From the NCBI GenBank assembly GCA_025766275.1, contig JAFKAC010000007.1, forward strand, positions 744,001 to 808,000: a stretch of DNA of 64,000 nucleotides, written 5' to 3'. Below, piece after piece: positions 45,170 through 56,598 of this stretch (positions within the stretch are counted from its first letter, which is position 1; each line of letters begins with the position of its first letter). The stretch comes from Lactarius indigo (taxonomy: Eukaryota; Basidiomycota; Agaricomycetes; Russulales; Russulaceae). The notes beneath the pieces were generated by a model, which did not search any database, was not told the origin of the DNA, and worked only from the letters and a program-made list of their open reading frames with translations. Made by a program: the position numbers and the translations under genes.

Positions 45170-47617
45170 CCCTGCCTAGTGAAAGGAACGGTGAGAGATT
45201 CGTACAGGTACTCCAACTAAGCACACAGCGCGGGGCGCCGTTTTCTCCAGACAGACACAATAATCCAAAGTGGGTCTGATCACAATGACGGTCACTGACA
45301 ACCACGACGCGATGGTGGCAATCGCTGTTGACATAATCAAGTGGAACATTCTCACGACGCAAACCAAATCTAATCCCGCCAACGAAACTGGGACTGGTTT
45401 GCTAGGCCCGACGAACCGGGACGTGCCGGTCGCTTTTTGCAAACCGCTTGTTCCTGGCAGGTTACTAAGGTTCACGCCGCACTTCGTGCCAGTATGCGCC
45501 TAAACACCGCCTACCTTCTCTACCCGAATCTTCGTTTTCACCCGTGCCCTATATCGCCACATCCAAGTAAAGATTACCAACACTACTAATCCCAGTTTGC
45601 AGATAGGGAGAGAGTCTCCGATCAGCTAGGCGTCTCTCCCCGCCTCCGAAGGAACCGAAGTGATTGGGCAAACAATAATTCCCGTTACCATGTTTTCCAT
45701 CCTATTGTGTCCCATAATGTGGTGACTGCGTAACGCAACGACCCAAGGAAACATCACCGTAACCCGCGCAAGACTTGCACAGGCCTCATGCTAATGAACG
45801 TTCTCCGCTTGTGACGTCACTTCAACCGCATGACCGCATTTGGTTCACATCCGGGCACACAGCTACTTGTTGGGCATATTCTGGTGCCAGCGGTCCAGCC
45901 TTCACCGTTCTAGCGCTCGACCCTGGGTCAGAGTGACCATTCTTTGCTTATTCAAAGATCAGTTCGCCGAGGGCTTTTGACCTGCTGATCCCCCCACAAC
46001 TGTATCTTTCCATTCGTCCTTTGATATTGCCACTGCGAATTATACTATCTGTGCCGACGAATGGTTGCATATATCGCCCAAGCTGTAACTACGTCAAAAT
46101 AAGAACACGGAATATACCGTTTTGCCAGGTCGGGTCATATCTTACGCCGACCCCCACCGGTTTCACTCCGCTTGCGTGCAGGTGGGCGCTCCGCGCATCC
46201 TGGAGAGTTTACAAACGATCTAAGTTATGTCCAACAACCCGACGACGTTCTACCTGGATATCCTCATTTATGCTTTGTAGAACTGTGAACTTAATCCCAT
46301 GCCCAGGTTTCGTGAGTTGCGCGCTCCGTCCTGGAGTAACGACGTGTTTTCTGGCGTCATTACGTCCTCTGACTCGAGGACAATGTTGTGGATTGTATTA
46401 TACAAATGTCGAGATGCCCGGTTGTCAAAATGCCAGACATGACAGTGAACATACAAACAACCAGGGATCCTCACTTTCACCGACCTCAGAACATCTCTCG
46501 TCACTCGTACTGGATGAACTCGTCGTGCCGAGAGGTTTTGTCAAGGCTAGTTGAGGTACCTGATGAGCTGACTTGAAGTAGTGTGTTACTTCTTTAAGGA
46601 ACCGAACATTGCCATCACATCTCCTGCGCCGTGTACACCACGGCGGTAACATGAAACTCCACCTGCAATATATCAAAAAAATTTAGACTGGGGTGTGGAT
46701 TTTGACAGGCTGTCCCTCGCATCCCCAGTGACAGGAAGCATTACAGTTGTCGATGTTAAACGATGCTTATCCGGCGCAGTCGTCACGTCAACAGACTTTT
46801 GTCTCTTGTCTAACCAGCGTGATGACGTCACAAATCAGGCCTTCGCCCTGGACTGAGCGAGAGCACTGAAATTTGTTACTAATACGATCTCGGCTTGGAT
46901 GAGGGCTCATTGCGGCCATAACGTGAAAACTAGGCACGCAACACTTGAATTCACAGAAGAGTCAGGGTGGTGGTGGATATTGGTCTGTCGTTGACGGAAG
47001 CTCGACTTTGTTTGCAAACTTGCTGCACAGCCGTCAAAATGAATTTGTCGTCCCTGTTCGGCGATGTACCAGACTGGAATAGGAAGAGGGATGCGCCCTG
47101 GCTTGGTGGTAGACTTCTATTGCTCCCTGACTGATCATCGGTGGACCGGTGACCTGCAGAAAATTGAATGGATGAATAGTTCCTTGATCAATGACGAGAT
47201 GGGAAAGGAACCACACTTAACGGGGCAAAAGGGAGATTTTCGGGATACAGTACTGACGTTGTGACGAGGCAATCGCAGGGAAGGACCGAGTAATCAGACA
47301 TCTCAATGATTTGGGGAAATTGCCTGGCACGCGGGTCTCCGGAAATTACCGTCCTAAGTTCAGGGTTCTTGATCGCCGACGCCGACGAGCGTTCCGTAAA
47401 AGCCGACCATCAATTTAAACCGCGGAAGATACCGCATTTTCATCGGAAAAAACCGAAAGTGACTCACCGAATGGGTCGCCTCGACCGATTCAAGGGTCTC
47501 TCAAAATGCTACTTAAATGTCTCGCGCGAAGTTAGCTGCTCCGGTCATTTATTCTCTCTAAGCACCACTTAGCCTGCTACTTTGCTGTACTTTACCCTAA
47601 TTACTCAATAACGTGAC
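45170..47617. other. Long gene-poor stretch
   Basis: Between RAD1 and the cyclophilin gene. Reading frames are short, and none has a clear family. The only suggestive block is the possible multicopper-oxidase relic at 46268-46480. A frame at 47306-47572 (88 residues, basic C-terminal half) is unrecognised. A C-run near 47634-47643 precedes the cyclophilin. Confidence 0.5.
46268..46480 (-). pseudogene. Possible relic of a multicopper oxidase C-terminus
   Basis: VKVRIPGCLYVHCHVWHFDN resembles the last copper-binding segment of laccases and ferroxidases, whose usual form is PGxWxxHCHxxWH. Here the Trp is Cys and one residue between HCH and WH is missing. The following TPENTSLLQDGARN is weakly similar. 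No other copper motif was found upstream on this strand. Could be chance. Confidence 0.25.
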
Positions 47618-48391
47618 ATGCCTCTGAGGTGAGCCCCCCCCCCCAACAACGCTCATCCTTCCGGACTTTGTTGTTGATATCATCCCTGACCAGAAATCGC
47701 AACGTTTTCGTAGGTCTTAGTTGGGCCCCCTTACATCGTCCTTACTTGGTCACGTAGTTCGACATCTCGATCAATGGCGAGAGCATTGGCCGCATTATCT
47801 TCCGACTGTATGACGACCGAACACCACTGACGGCGCGCAACTTTCGTGAACTTGCGACTGGTCAACACGGGTTTGGCTACACTGGGTCCGCTATTCATAG
47901 AATTATTCCCAAGGTCTGTTGCATTTCGGTCCTCTATCGTCAATACGTTTGACAAAGTTCGCCGTAGTTCATGATTCAAGGAGGGGATATTACATCAAGA
48001 GATGGCACTGGCGGACGTTCAACATTTGGAGATCCGTTTCAAGGTGAGTCCCGTTTGTCACAACGTGGGGCGTATTCGCTCACAGTCTATAGATGAGAAC
48101 TTGCGCACCCCCCACGACAAGCCGGGATTACTTTCCATGGCAAATCGCGGTCCCGGGACCAACACTTCTCAAGTACGTTATTATGTTTCACAGTGACATC
48201 TCGCTTCTAATAGTCTGCCACAGTATTTCATCACGACCGCGGCTGCACCATGGTGCGACGGAAAAAACGTTGTCTTTGGGGAGGTCGTGGAAGGCCTTGG
48301 AATCGTCGAACACATACAAAGTTATGCATCTTCTGACATCCTTCGCCGACCGAGCGCAACAATCCTTGTTGAGCGCTCGGGTTTATTATGA
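47618..48391 (+). CDS. Cyclophilin-type peptidyl-prolyl cis-trans isomerase
   Basis: Catalyses proline isomerisation in protein folding. Exons from 47757 on splice cleanly: [42 protein letters not shown], then [60 protein letters not shown] and a short tail ending at 48389-48391. The catalytic Arg and Gln (HRIIPKFMIQGGD) and the drug-contact Trp (APWCDGK) are present; the usual His before VVFG is Asn. The first exon is unclear. MPLR from 47618 with a GTGAGC donor gives the wrong phase for the TAG acceptor before FDIS, so the true start may lie elsewhere or the gene may be impaired. Confidence 0.75.
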
Positions 48392-50514
48392 CTGTATCCT
48401 ATGATTCTCATGAATTTTGTGGGATCTAACCTATGTAATCTACTGTTTCTGCTGCTGCGCGCTGTCCCCACATGACAGTGGGCAAGTTTTCTTATCTCAC
48501 GAACCCCAGACGCGGGAGTATTCAAATTGATTGAGCCAAGAGAACTGCAGGGTTGTACTCAATTGTTCGCAACCGCGCCAAACTTTCGTTTTACAACTGA
48601 AGCTGAAAACCGCGACAGCGCAACCTTTCAAGGATACAGACCCCTTCTCGACTTCGAAGCTGAACGCCCCCAATAGAGTAGGCTAGCGCCCGTTCACTTA
48701 TTGAGCGCGGGCCACAAATAGAACTTTTTCGCGCCCATGCACCGCTCGCACTCGCGCGCGCACATGATCTGAGCTGGTCGCTGTACTGTATATGGACGTC
48801 CCTGTGCAGGGTTGATGCATGGAAGCTCCCGGGCCACTGTCCACCTAAAAGCCTATGAAATCAGCCTTCGCTTTATCTTCACTGTCATCATCCTGCAGTA
48901 GACTTTTTAGAAAGAAAGAAAAAATGATGAGTCAAACCTAAAGCGGGCTATGCACGTGACGTATGTGCTCGGAAGGATCTAGATAAGCGGAGACAGCTGG
49001 TCATCTTGACCGCAGCACGGCAATCGCCCTCTCGGCTGCTTCAAAGAAATTAGAACCCCCGACTAGATTAGAAGGCGCATTTTGTGATTCTACGAAATTG
49101 CTCTCGTGCTGTATGTCCCATTCATTCGCCCAGGTTCGGCCGCATCCACCTTCAGGTCAAGCCGAAAGTTCTGGCTTGCCGTGTTCGATTGCCGAGATAT
49201 CTTGGTCACGCACTCTTGCCCAACATCGACTCGATGCGAATCACTTGTCTACCATTCGTAAAGGAACAAAGGCCACGATGGGATATCGTGGCGAGTTCTC
49301 CGTTCAATCTCTCGCGGGATTCCGAACGGCTTGGGGCCGGGGCGGTTAAATTGGGCGTTTAATATCTAATCTCCATCGGCGTCCGCCCTTCGAAGATTTA
49401 CATTCCGAGTTGACTCATCCATAGAGCCCCTTCCTTACCGCCCGAGTGCGCGAAATAAATAGAAACACGCATAGGTAATTTCGCCCCCGCGAAGCGTTAT
49501 CGCGGATGCATTGCGCGTATCATCACACACGCAAAATACTCATCGACCACCCCCCTGCCGCCCATCGGCCATCGTGTCTGACTGTCTTTTCCCGAAGCGG
49601 CCATCTCAGCCCACCTGAGCCTTTTGTCTCTCCACGTTCGCACACCTGTCCTGGCTTCTGTTTCACACTCTGCCTTCTTTCTCGGGAAAACGCGCGTGCC
49701 ACACTGGCGGGTGTGCGTTCATAAGGCTGCCCAGGTCGCCCTGTGTGAACTAATAATGCAGGGGCTCGTCCCATGCTGGTATGACCCGGCCCGAATGCAT
49801 TCATCCTTACGTGGCAAGGTTGCGTGCTTGCTGCCTGTTGAGACCCCCACTAACCTTGCGCCACCTTTTGAATTCGGCCGCCACCATCCGCGACACAACC
49901 TTACCCGCTTCGCCATCAGGGTTCTAGTCTGCACTCCTGACGGTCATTGGGCAAAGGGGGTGCGCAAGGCCCTTGAGTCCGTAAAGACGTTCCCTTTCCT
50001 TCACGTCGTGTGTTTTCCTCCGTCCGATGACTCGCGTGGCAAGTAATGGGACATGACATGTGATGTGTTGGGGTCGAGAAGAACTAGAACACGCGACTAT
50101 TATTGGCGTTTCCTCCAGGGCCATGGTTCCTTGATCGGTCTGTGACTTCCGGTGGTGTGTGGTCGCATATCTTGTTCCTTAGGACGCATGGGGCATTCCG
50201 TTTACGTAGGGCTCAGTGCGTGTGTTTACACGAAGTCGAGTGCCTCCCCTTTTGTCTTCTGTCTCTGCCTTGCCGTCGCCGAGGTGAGCGTAGATTGATC
50301 CTGCCGATAACACCTACCCGCTCACAGGGGGAAAGTCAGTTCCTAAAGTGAATCCCTGGGCTAGATGCATCCATCACATCGAGTGACTGATTTTTGGTTA
50401 TCTAAAGTATTCGCTGATAATATGAAAATGTATATCGCAGACAATACAATACGCTCGGTATGTGCACAAACCCGAAGAATTGGCGGTCATTGACATCCAC
50501 GTACTCCTTGTATA
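48392..50514. other. Gene-poor stretch between the cyclophilin and PEX19
   Basis: The longest frame (49624-50046, 140 residues) has no recognisable domain and an odd composition. No RNA gene was identified. The region includes the PEX19 3' end side. Confidence 0.4.
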
Positions 50515-51715
50515 TCAAATAACTACACAACCCTCCGGCAGTTGCGGAGCACCATCAGGACCCAGCTCGAGTCCGGGTGGTAGCTCGCCCATGATTTCCG
50601 TTGGAGGAGCCCCGTGCTCTTGCATCTGCGAGTGAGAGGTGTTAGTTCTGCAGATTTCACAGCGGAGGAGCAGAATAAATATACCTCTGTCATGAGTGTA
50701 ACAATATCGGCCGCAACCTTGGGATCGTCGTCTCTGTATTTAGAGTCCTCGAATATGGCAACGATTTTCGAGGCACACGTATGTTGCGCCCGATACCGTG
50801 CAAGGTCCGACTGGTGACAACTTGTCCGCATTTGAAGAGAGATAGGATGGGAACTAGTGATCGAATTGTAAGTGGATAAAGGAGTAAAGCTGGGAAACGT
50901 ATTGACTTTGTCGTTGAGTTCCTTCAATGGCTCGTACAACACATCTTTGCCCATTAACTGGCCCATCATCCCCTCAAGGAGGTTCTGAATCGACTCATCG
51001 TCTCCGAGCTCTCCGAGAGACCCCAGAATGGCCGACAATTCGTCTCCTGGTGGCGCCGACGCATCTGCCTATGGGATATGGGCGTCGAGCGGCAGCGAGA
51101 GACATGGGTGGGTTGAACCTTACCTGGAGATCCGTATCGCTCCTATGTAGACGTTCCATTGCTTCCTTGACGTTCTTCTGGAACGCGTCCTCGGGCTCAT
51201 TAGTCGCGCCCTGATCATCAGTCAGACCGGAAAACGCGTCGTCCATGCTCTTTTCAAGCATTTTCTCCCAAGCTTCACGAATGGCCCTGTCGCGCTCAGG
51301 ATCGTCCACCGGCGGATCAACACTTGCGCTTTTACCGGCAGCAGAACTTGACGGGTTCTGAGGAGTGACCAGATCGCGCAGCATGGCTGCCATCTCGCGT
51401 TCAAACACCTCCGCAAAGTCATCATCCTCCGAAGGTTTTGACGGCCCGGCGGATGCGGCGGGTGGAGCTATGGATGGGGCGGAGGCTGTTGATGGTTTGG
51501 GACTTGTTGTCTGGAGTGCGGGTTTTACAGGGGGCTGCTTTCCGAAGGCATCTAGTACATCTATCGGGGAAGAAGAATGCGCGCCGCGCGTGGATCATCT
51601 CCGGAGTTTAGTGCTGCAAGCGTTGGATTTCCGCACCATCGAGGTCATCAACATCAGAATCATCGTCCACGCTGACGGGACGCTTTTCCTGAGCTTGGCT
51701 AGTGGTTGATGCCAT
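50515..51715 (-). CDS. PEX19: Peroxisomal membrane protein import receptor Pex19
   Basis: Cytosolic chaperone and import receptor for peroxisomal membrane proteins. Exon 1 encodes MASTTSQAQEKRPVSVDDDS and an acidic stretch. The next exon has VLDAFGKQPPVKPALQ, then FAEVFEREMAAMLRDLV (Pex3-binding type helix region) and REAWEKMLEKSMDDAFSGLT. FQKNVKEAMERLHRSDTDLQ, ELSAILGSLGELGDDESIQN and LLEGMMGQLMGKDVLYEPLK follow. The last exon ends MQEHGAPPTEIMGELPPGLE and LPEGCVVI. CVVI is a CaaX prenylation box, a hallmark of Pex19. Four introns; divergent from MED8 across only 133 nt, so a shared promoter is likely. Confidence 0.92.
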
Positions 51716-51848
51716 AACCGTGTGTACGCGCGCGTACGTAGGCCTCGGCTAGGAAGAAAGGTGTGAGAAGATATAGAGCACGCTCTCACACGTGAATTCT
51801 AACATAACACGTCACCGGCACCGCCGGCCCCCCCGTCCTCCGAATATC

Positions 51849-52430
51849 ATGACAACGCTGAGCCAACCTGGCACGGCACAGCAGCCAGCCTCGACACCAG
51901 CGAACCCATCACCATCGACACTACCAGCAAATTTGGGTGGGCCGCCTCCCGATGTTGCGTCACTAGAATCGATCAAGTTCAGAGTGACCCAGCTCATCGA
52001 TTCGATCCGGGCACTCGCGTGGCAGCTCGAGGCATTCCACCCACCGCCCCCATGGCCAGAGTTGCTCGCGAAATATGCCGTCGTAATGGCGCAGGCGCAC
52101 AACCTTTCTCGCGCTCTCGCGTCCAGTCCGCTCGCTAGTATGGCGCTGCACCCCCGCGCTCCACTGACCGATGCGTCGCTCGATAGCTCGCTCATCCCCC
52201 TATTGCGCAACCAACAGACCACCGACGTCCTTCGCGCGGAGTCTGCAACTGTAAGGAGACTCGGCACCGCGCTCGGTTTGCCAGAGGACTCCCCGCCACC
52301 CGTGGTGCTCGATGCTGTCTCCGAGGTGGTCGTCGCTCACGACGCGCGCGCAGAAAGGGCCCAGCGAGCTGTGGCGATGCTGCGCGAGAAGTATGATTGG
52401 CGCGTGCGCGTTGCCGTTGACCCTGACTGA
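51849..52430 (+). CDS. MED8: Mediator complex subunit 8
   Basis: Head-module subunit of the Mediator coactivator of RNA polymerase II. After a Pro/Ser-rich N-terminus (MTTLSQPGTAQQPASTP) the family core reads LESIKFRVTQLIDSIRALAWQLE, WPELLAKYAVVMAQAHNLSR, LHPRAPLTDASLDSSLIPLL and RNQQTTDVLRAESATVRRLG. ERAQRAVAMLREKYDWRVRV is the last conserved helix. The frame ends at VDPD-TGA. Just past this stop a GT donor and a GCAG acceptor would join, in the right phase, an acidic exon with VVPTVPEGPSSPASG and TSDEEEELENVL ending at 52609. The TGA may therefore be a recent mutation, an error or the true end. Start chosen at the Met after a basic leader. Confidence 0.85.
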   Translation: MTTLSQPGTAQQPASTPANPSPSTLPANLGGPPPDVASLESIKFRVTQLIDSIRALAWQLEAFHPPPPWPELLAKYAVVMAQAHNLSRALASSPLASMALHPRAPLTDASLDSSLIPLLRNQQTTDVLRAESATVRRLGTALGLPEDSPPPVVLDAVSEVVVAHDARAERAQRAVAMLREKYDWRVRVAVDPD

Positions 52431-52726
52431 GGTATGGAGTGACGATGGTGACCTTGGACGTCCCCACCGCAGAGGTGGTCCCCACGGTTCCGGAAGGTCC
52501 CAGTAGTCCCGCGAGCGGGAATACGAGCGACGAAGAGGAGGAGCTCGAAAATGTACTCGGAACAGGTCTTCCTAATTCAGACGAAGATGTGCGGATGTTG
52601 GAAGGATGACCTCCATGCACTCTGTATATTATTTCGCAGGCAGACAGGACCCGACAATTAATCACGATTCGAACGCTACACCCCGTCAAATCCAAGAGTA
52701 CTAATGTTACAAGTATAAGCGCCGTC

Positions 52727-53785
52727 TCAGTAGCAAGGAGCATCCTTAAGTGATATCTTGCTCTGCTCTACCAGCTGTACCGCCCAATTCGTGTTTTGAT
52801 CCTCGCCCACCCTTCTCGCACCTAAAAGCACCACTAAACCTAGATACAAGTCATACCACATGCGCTTCGTGCGTTGGCGTGCAAATATAATAGGCGGTGG
52901 GGCCCCGTACCCTTCAAGGAGGGCTCTTGACGGTGCCTCTGAGGGGGAGAAAGCGCGCTCAAGGAGCGGGTCTCCGTACAGTACGTGCGCAAGGGACGGG
53001 AGAAGTAGTGCCAGCTGAGGCTCCCCGTCAACGTCTGTGACGAAAACCGATTCCGTACCGGTTGTGAGAGCGACGAGAGAGGGCACCTCGACGTCATCAA
53101 ACAGAAATGCACCGATCGCTCGCGCAAGGTAGCCCCGCAACGCAGTGAGATCGACCGCCGACACCAGGCCGGTCGACTCGGCGGCACTAAGGGCTTCTTC
53201 GAGGAGTAGAGTAAACGCTTCCTGCCAGCTGTACAGGCCTTCCTTCTCGAGCGTCGGTGGTCCGCACCATTCGCTCTGCAGGTTGTGCAGCGTGCGGAGT
53301 GCCATGCCAAAACATAGATCGAGGGAGGCTGCACCTTCCGGTGGGAGAGAATCGCGGACTGCGGCGAGTTGTCTTAACGGTACGGAGGTTGTGAGTGGGA
53401 CCGGAAGACGCGCGAGGATGTAAGGACGGGGGACATCAATATTCAGGGCGATAGGTATGGCGAATGGAAGCGGAATCGGAGGTGGCTCTGAAGAAATGTG
53501 TGTGCTAAGCGAACACAAAAGGTTGTACTGGGCTTGAATGCTATTTGGCACTGAAAATGGAACAGAAGCGATATCTTCTAGTGGCTCGGAGACCTGAAGT
53601 GTGACGAGATATGAAACTGCGGGTATTGAACTGTGAACAAGGTATGAACGGAAGCTTGCTTTGGCTGCAGGGTCTGCGTCGGTCGATTGGACCAGGCTAA
53701 CCACCGGCAGCTCGGTAGGTGGCTGAGGAAGATGTGCAGCGAGGATGGCCTTGGCTTCAAGTGGGGTTAGATGAGAGGACGGCAT
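52727..53785 (-). CDS. Uncharacterised intronless protein, about 352 residues
   Basis: One open exon, notable among intron-rich neighbours. It starts MPSSHLTPLEAKAILAAHLP and ends QLVEQSKISLKDAPCY. Alternating beta/alpha patterns with SYLVTLQVSEPLEDIASVPF, then FGMALRTLHNLQSEWCGPPT, WQEAFTLLLEEALSAAE and VFVTDVDGEPQLALLLPSLA. The second half recalls the C-lobe of aminoglycoside-phosphotransferase-like kinases, where a helical linker is followed by HxDxxxxN and D. No HxD motif is present, so catalysis by that mechanism is unlikely. Fourteen more upstream codons begin at 53827. Function unknown. Confidence 0.7.
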   Translation of the reverse strand: MPSSHLTPLEAKAILAAHLPQPPTELPVVSLVQSTDADPAAKASFRSYLVHSSIPAVSYLVTLQVSEPLEDIASVPFSVPNSIQAQYNLLCSLSTHISSEPPPIPLPFAIPIALNIDVPRPYILARLPVPLTTSVPLRQLAAVRDSLPPEGAASLDLCFGMALRTLHNLQSEWCGPPTLEKEGLYSWQEAFTLLLEEALSAAESTGLVSAVDLTALRGYLARAIGAFLFDDVEVPSLVALTTGTESVFVTDVDGEPQLALLLPSLAHVLYGDPLLERAFSPSEAPSRALLEGYGAPPPIIFARQRTKRMWYDLYLGLVVLLGARRVGEDQNTNWAVQLVEQSKISLKDAPCY

Positions 53786-54191
53786 GATACGCACAACCGC
53801 CCCAATTGATGAGCACGTCAGTGACACTTTGAATGGTTCTCAATAAGTCTTTCAGTCCCACGGAACCAGCACGGAACGACATAATCCGTCCCTACCGAAT
53901 TTAGCCCAGGTCGTTTTCAAGGCTGAAAATGAAGCGCTGATGCCTAGCCCTACGTGCACCGTGATCGCCCTGGTACCATTATTTACTCTGCGCGCTATAC
54001 ATTCGGGTGCTAGTGGCACGAGTACACTAGCAAATGATCGAGTTGACACCTTCATTCCTTGGGTGACCGCCGTACCACTCCTGACGTGATGGATCTACGC
54101 ACGTGTATGTCCACGACAACGAAGGGGGTGTAGTGAGTAAATTGGAAAGCAGGATATAGATGGTTGTTCTCGGTACCCGCTAGGGCCAAGA

Positions 54192-54572
54192 CTAGGCTTC
54201 CATGCTGTATGTGTTCTTCTCCAACTAGGTGTACTTCAAGAACGAACGACGAGGCAGCATCGGGACGGGAGCGTACCTCAGCTTCAAGTTCGCGCCGCAC
54301 ACGTTGCTCTTCGTCTGCGCGAATGAGCACGTGGAACTCGTCTAGGTCTTCGATGATGAACGATTGGCCCGGCCGTTCGTCCAATGTAAGCAGTATTTGC
54401 TTTACGGCGGAGTCACTGAGAGGAAGGGGTACGAAGACTGAGACACTGGTTTTGATACGCCGAAATTCCGTATTCAGTCATACCATGTAATGAGGACACC
54501 TGGTAGCACGAAGGAATCGTCAACATGAAACCAGACGAATCAACACATTGGCCCACCTCTGATCGCGCGCAT
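54192..54572 (-). CDS. TFB5: TFIIH subunit TFB5
   Basis: Small subunit of the general transcription and repair factor TFIIH (human GTF2H5/TTDA). Four exons of 16, 20, 122 and 46 nt, approximately. MRAIRG is spliced to VLITC, then to DSAVKQILLTLDERPGQSFI, IEDLDEFHVLIRADEEQRVR and RELEAE, and finally to LEKNTYSMEA with stop at 54192-54194. The full frame gives about 67 residues, the usual length, with the conserved GVL and CD-xxxKQ blocks. The reading frame that runs on through the last intron (to 54052) is an artefact. Located about 220 nt from the ribose-5-phosphate isomerase start, transcribed divergently. Confidence 0.88.
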
Positions 54573-54791
54573 TTCTGGTTTGTCGGTAAAACACGTGCCG
54601 GGACCAATAGTACCAGGCGCGGTGCTATGATTGATGACGAGAGCTGAGCTCAGGTTACGGAGTGATCACCGTCAGACTCCGGACCACCGCGCAATTCGGA
54701 ACTTTGGATGCGCTCTTGTTCGTTCTTAAGAAATCATCTTAAACAACTAATACTGTAATATTCCGCTCCCCTCCAAGTCCTCGATTCTTCA

Positions 54792-56048
54792 TGTCTACGT
54801 ACGTCGCTGTTCGTCTACGAGCGCACCTGTGCTGCGTACTTACGCGTTATAGCAGTCCTTCAATATTTTCGCCTTCGTTGGCCGCGGCAGCTGGTATGCC
54901 TTGTGCTTGACAACTGCGAATTTGACATTCATTGGGCGTTCTCAGCTCCACTCAGCACTGTCGAAGCATCCAAGAGACTCGCTGCGTACACCGCGGTTGA
55001 CAGGCACGTCCTGCCAGAAGATAAGGTCGGTCATGACATCAACGATGCGTGATAAGCCCTGAACAAATCACCACAGATCATTGGAATCGGTTCTGGTGCG
55101 GGCGGTTCACCTGTGCAGCCGTAATTCTCTGACTAGCGCCCGCAGGCTCCACCGTACCGTACGTCGTAGAGCGCATCCTGCAACAGGGAGAGGAGCGTAA
55201 CAGAGACCGGGTGTTTCTTCCGACCGGCTTCCAGTCGCAAGAGCTCATCACACATGCTGGCTTGCGTCTCGGTGATATCACACAATATTCCGTGCTCGAT
55301 GTCACCATCGATGGTGCAGATGAGTGAGTAGCAATACCTCATTCCGTGTGCCGAGGATCCAAGCGGGACTTTTGCAGAGTTGACTCGGAGCTGAACTGTA
55401 TCAAGGGCGGTGGAGCCTGCCAGCTGCGCGAAAAGGTGCTCGCCGAAGCAGCAAAGACGTACGCGTGTTCGCCTTATCTTGAAAAGCCAGCGTGAACGTT
55501 CTTTAGGTTCATCGTCGTCGCCGACTACAGAAAAAACTCATCTGTCTTAGGGGCCACTGTGCGTCATTCGACTCCATACTCCTCAAAGTCTACTCATGCA
55601 CCTTAGTTCATTTCTGGCGTACCCATTGAAGTCTCCCCGTTTGCACACAGCACCGTCCTGCGAAGCCTACGCACCAAGCTTGGTTCACCAAAAGCTACTT
55701 TGCGAATGGGGCACGCAAAAGCGGGACCAGTCGTGACTGACAATGGGAATTTCATCATTGATGCACCATTTAGCGAGGATGTTATGAAAAGGCCACACGA
55801 GGTTCTCTTTATGTTCTCGCATTGAAGTCTCGTATTGACGCATTGTCAGCTTCTCGCAAACATCAAGCTGCTAACTGGAGTTGTTGAAGTTGGCCTCTTC
55901 TGCAATATTGTCAAAGCGGCATACTTCGGAAACCAGGTGTGTACTCTGTAACTGAAACCATCGCGCGGCGTTGACTGTGGCACAGGACGGTAGTGTAACA
56001 GCGAAACTTGAGTCCGGAGAAGTGGTGCAGATAGAAAAGAATCACTGA
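54792..56048 (+). CDS. RKI1: Ribose-5-phosphate isomerase
   Basis: Interconverts ribose-5-phosphate and ribulose-5-phosphate in the non-oxidative pentose phosphate pathway. Spliced from about eight short exons: [60 protein letters not shown] and [98 protein letters not shown] and [13 protein letters not shown] complete it. GSGST and DGADE are the substrate loops, with KGGGA following. No frameshift is needed. A first exon from 54792 adds about 36 Ala/Ser/Arg-rich residues that resemble a mitochondrial presequence. The start is the least certain part. Confidence 0.9.
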
Positions 56049-56216
56049 AAGTTCAATGCATTCCTACTAGTTTATGGATCACTCGTTCCCTGTATGAAAT
56101 ATTTGTATCTTTCCAACCAATAGTCGACGGCGTTTCACGGGGGTGAAAGAGTTTCGGTCGGGAGAAGTGTGGAATCAGAGAGCAAGGAGATCCGATAGAT
56201 TCTATAACAAATGAGT

Positions 56217-56598
56217 TCATCCTAACAGCTCGGAAATCTTCGTGGCTACGTCCTTGGAGGAAAGTCCATCGAGTACGACGTTTCGTTCGACACCTCGCTC
56301 TGCTGACGCATCAGAATCACAGCGCACGCCTGGAAAACGTAGACAACGGACCAAACCGGGCAAAAGCACGCGCAGGTGTTCCTTGGGCTTCCCGTATGAG
56401 TATGGGTAAGTCCGGGTTGTGCTGTTTCAGGGTGGGATACGTAGACAGAACAAACTGCCTGCGGGAATAGTCCGAAACCTCAACTCGAACCTGCAGCAGT
56501 GGGGGGCTCACCTAACGCCTTGAGATGCATCACCCGTTTGTGAAAAGAGAAATGCGGACTTCGCGTAGGGCTGGCGAGAATGCTCTGGCGAACGACAT
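56217..56598 (-). CDS. NADH:ubiquinone oxidoreductase accessory subunit NDUFA2 (B8)
   Basis: Thioredoxin-like accessory subunit of mitochondrial complex I. MSFARAFSPALREVRISLF starts the protein. QTGDASQGVR follows but sits one base out of frame, because the TTTT run near 56549 has one base too many. After an intron, QFVLSTYPTLKQHNPDLPIL, IREAQGTPARAFARF and, after a second intron, ERGVERNVVLDGL, SSKDVATKISELLG and stop at 56217. Close to the family's usual length of about 95 residues. The homopolymer shift is most simply a sequencing error. Divergent from the RGS membrane protein gene. Confidence 0.87.

Noticed and set aside
47034..47216. Minus-strand frame with TIHPFNF as a laccase copper motif
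   Set aside because: The copper motif requires HPFHLHGH; the second and third His are absent, so the similarity is too weak to support a laccase exon.
49506..50046. Plus-strand frames of 72 and 140 residues
   Set aside because: No recognisable motif, and similar length frames occur on the opposite strand. Not supported as a gene.
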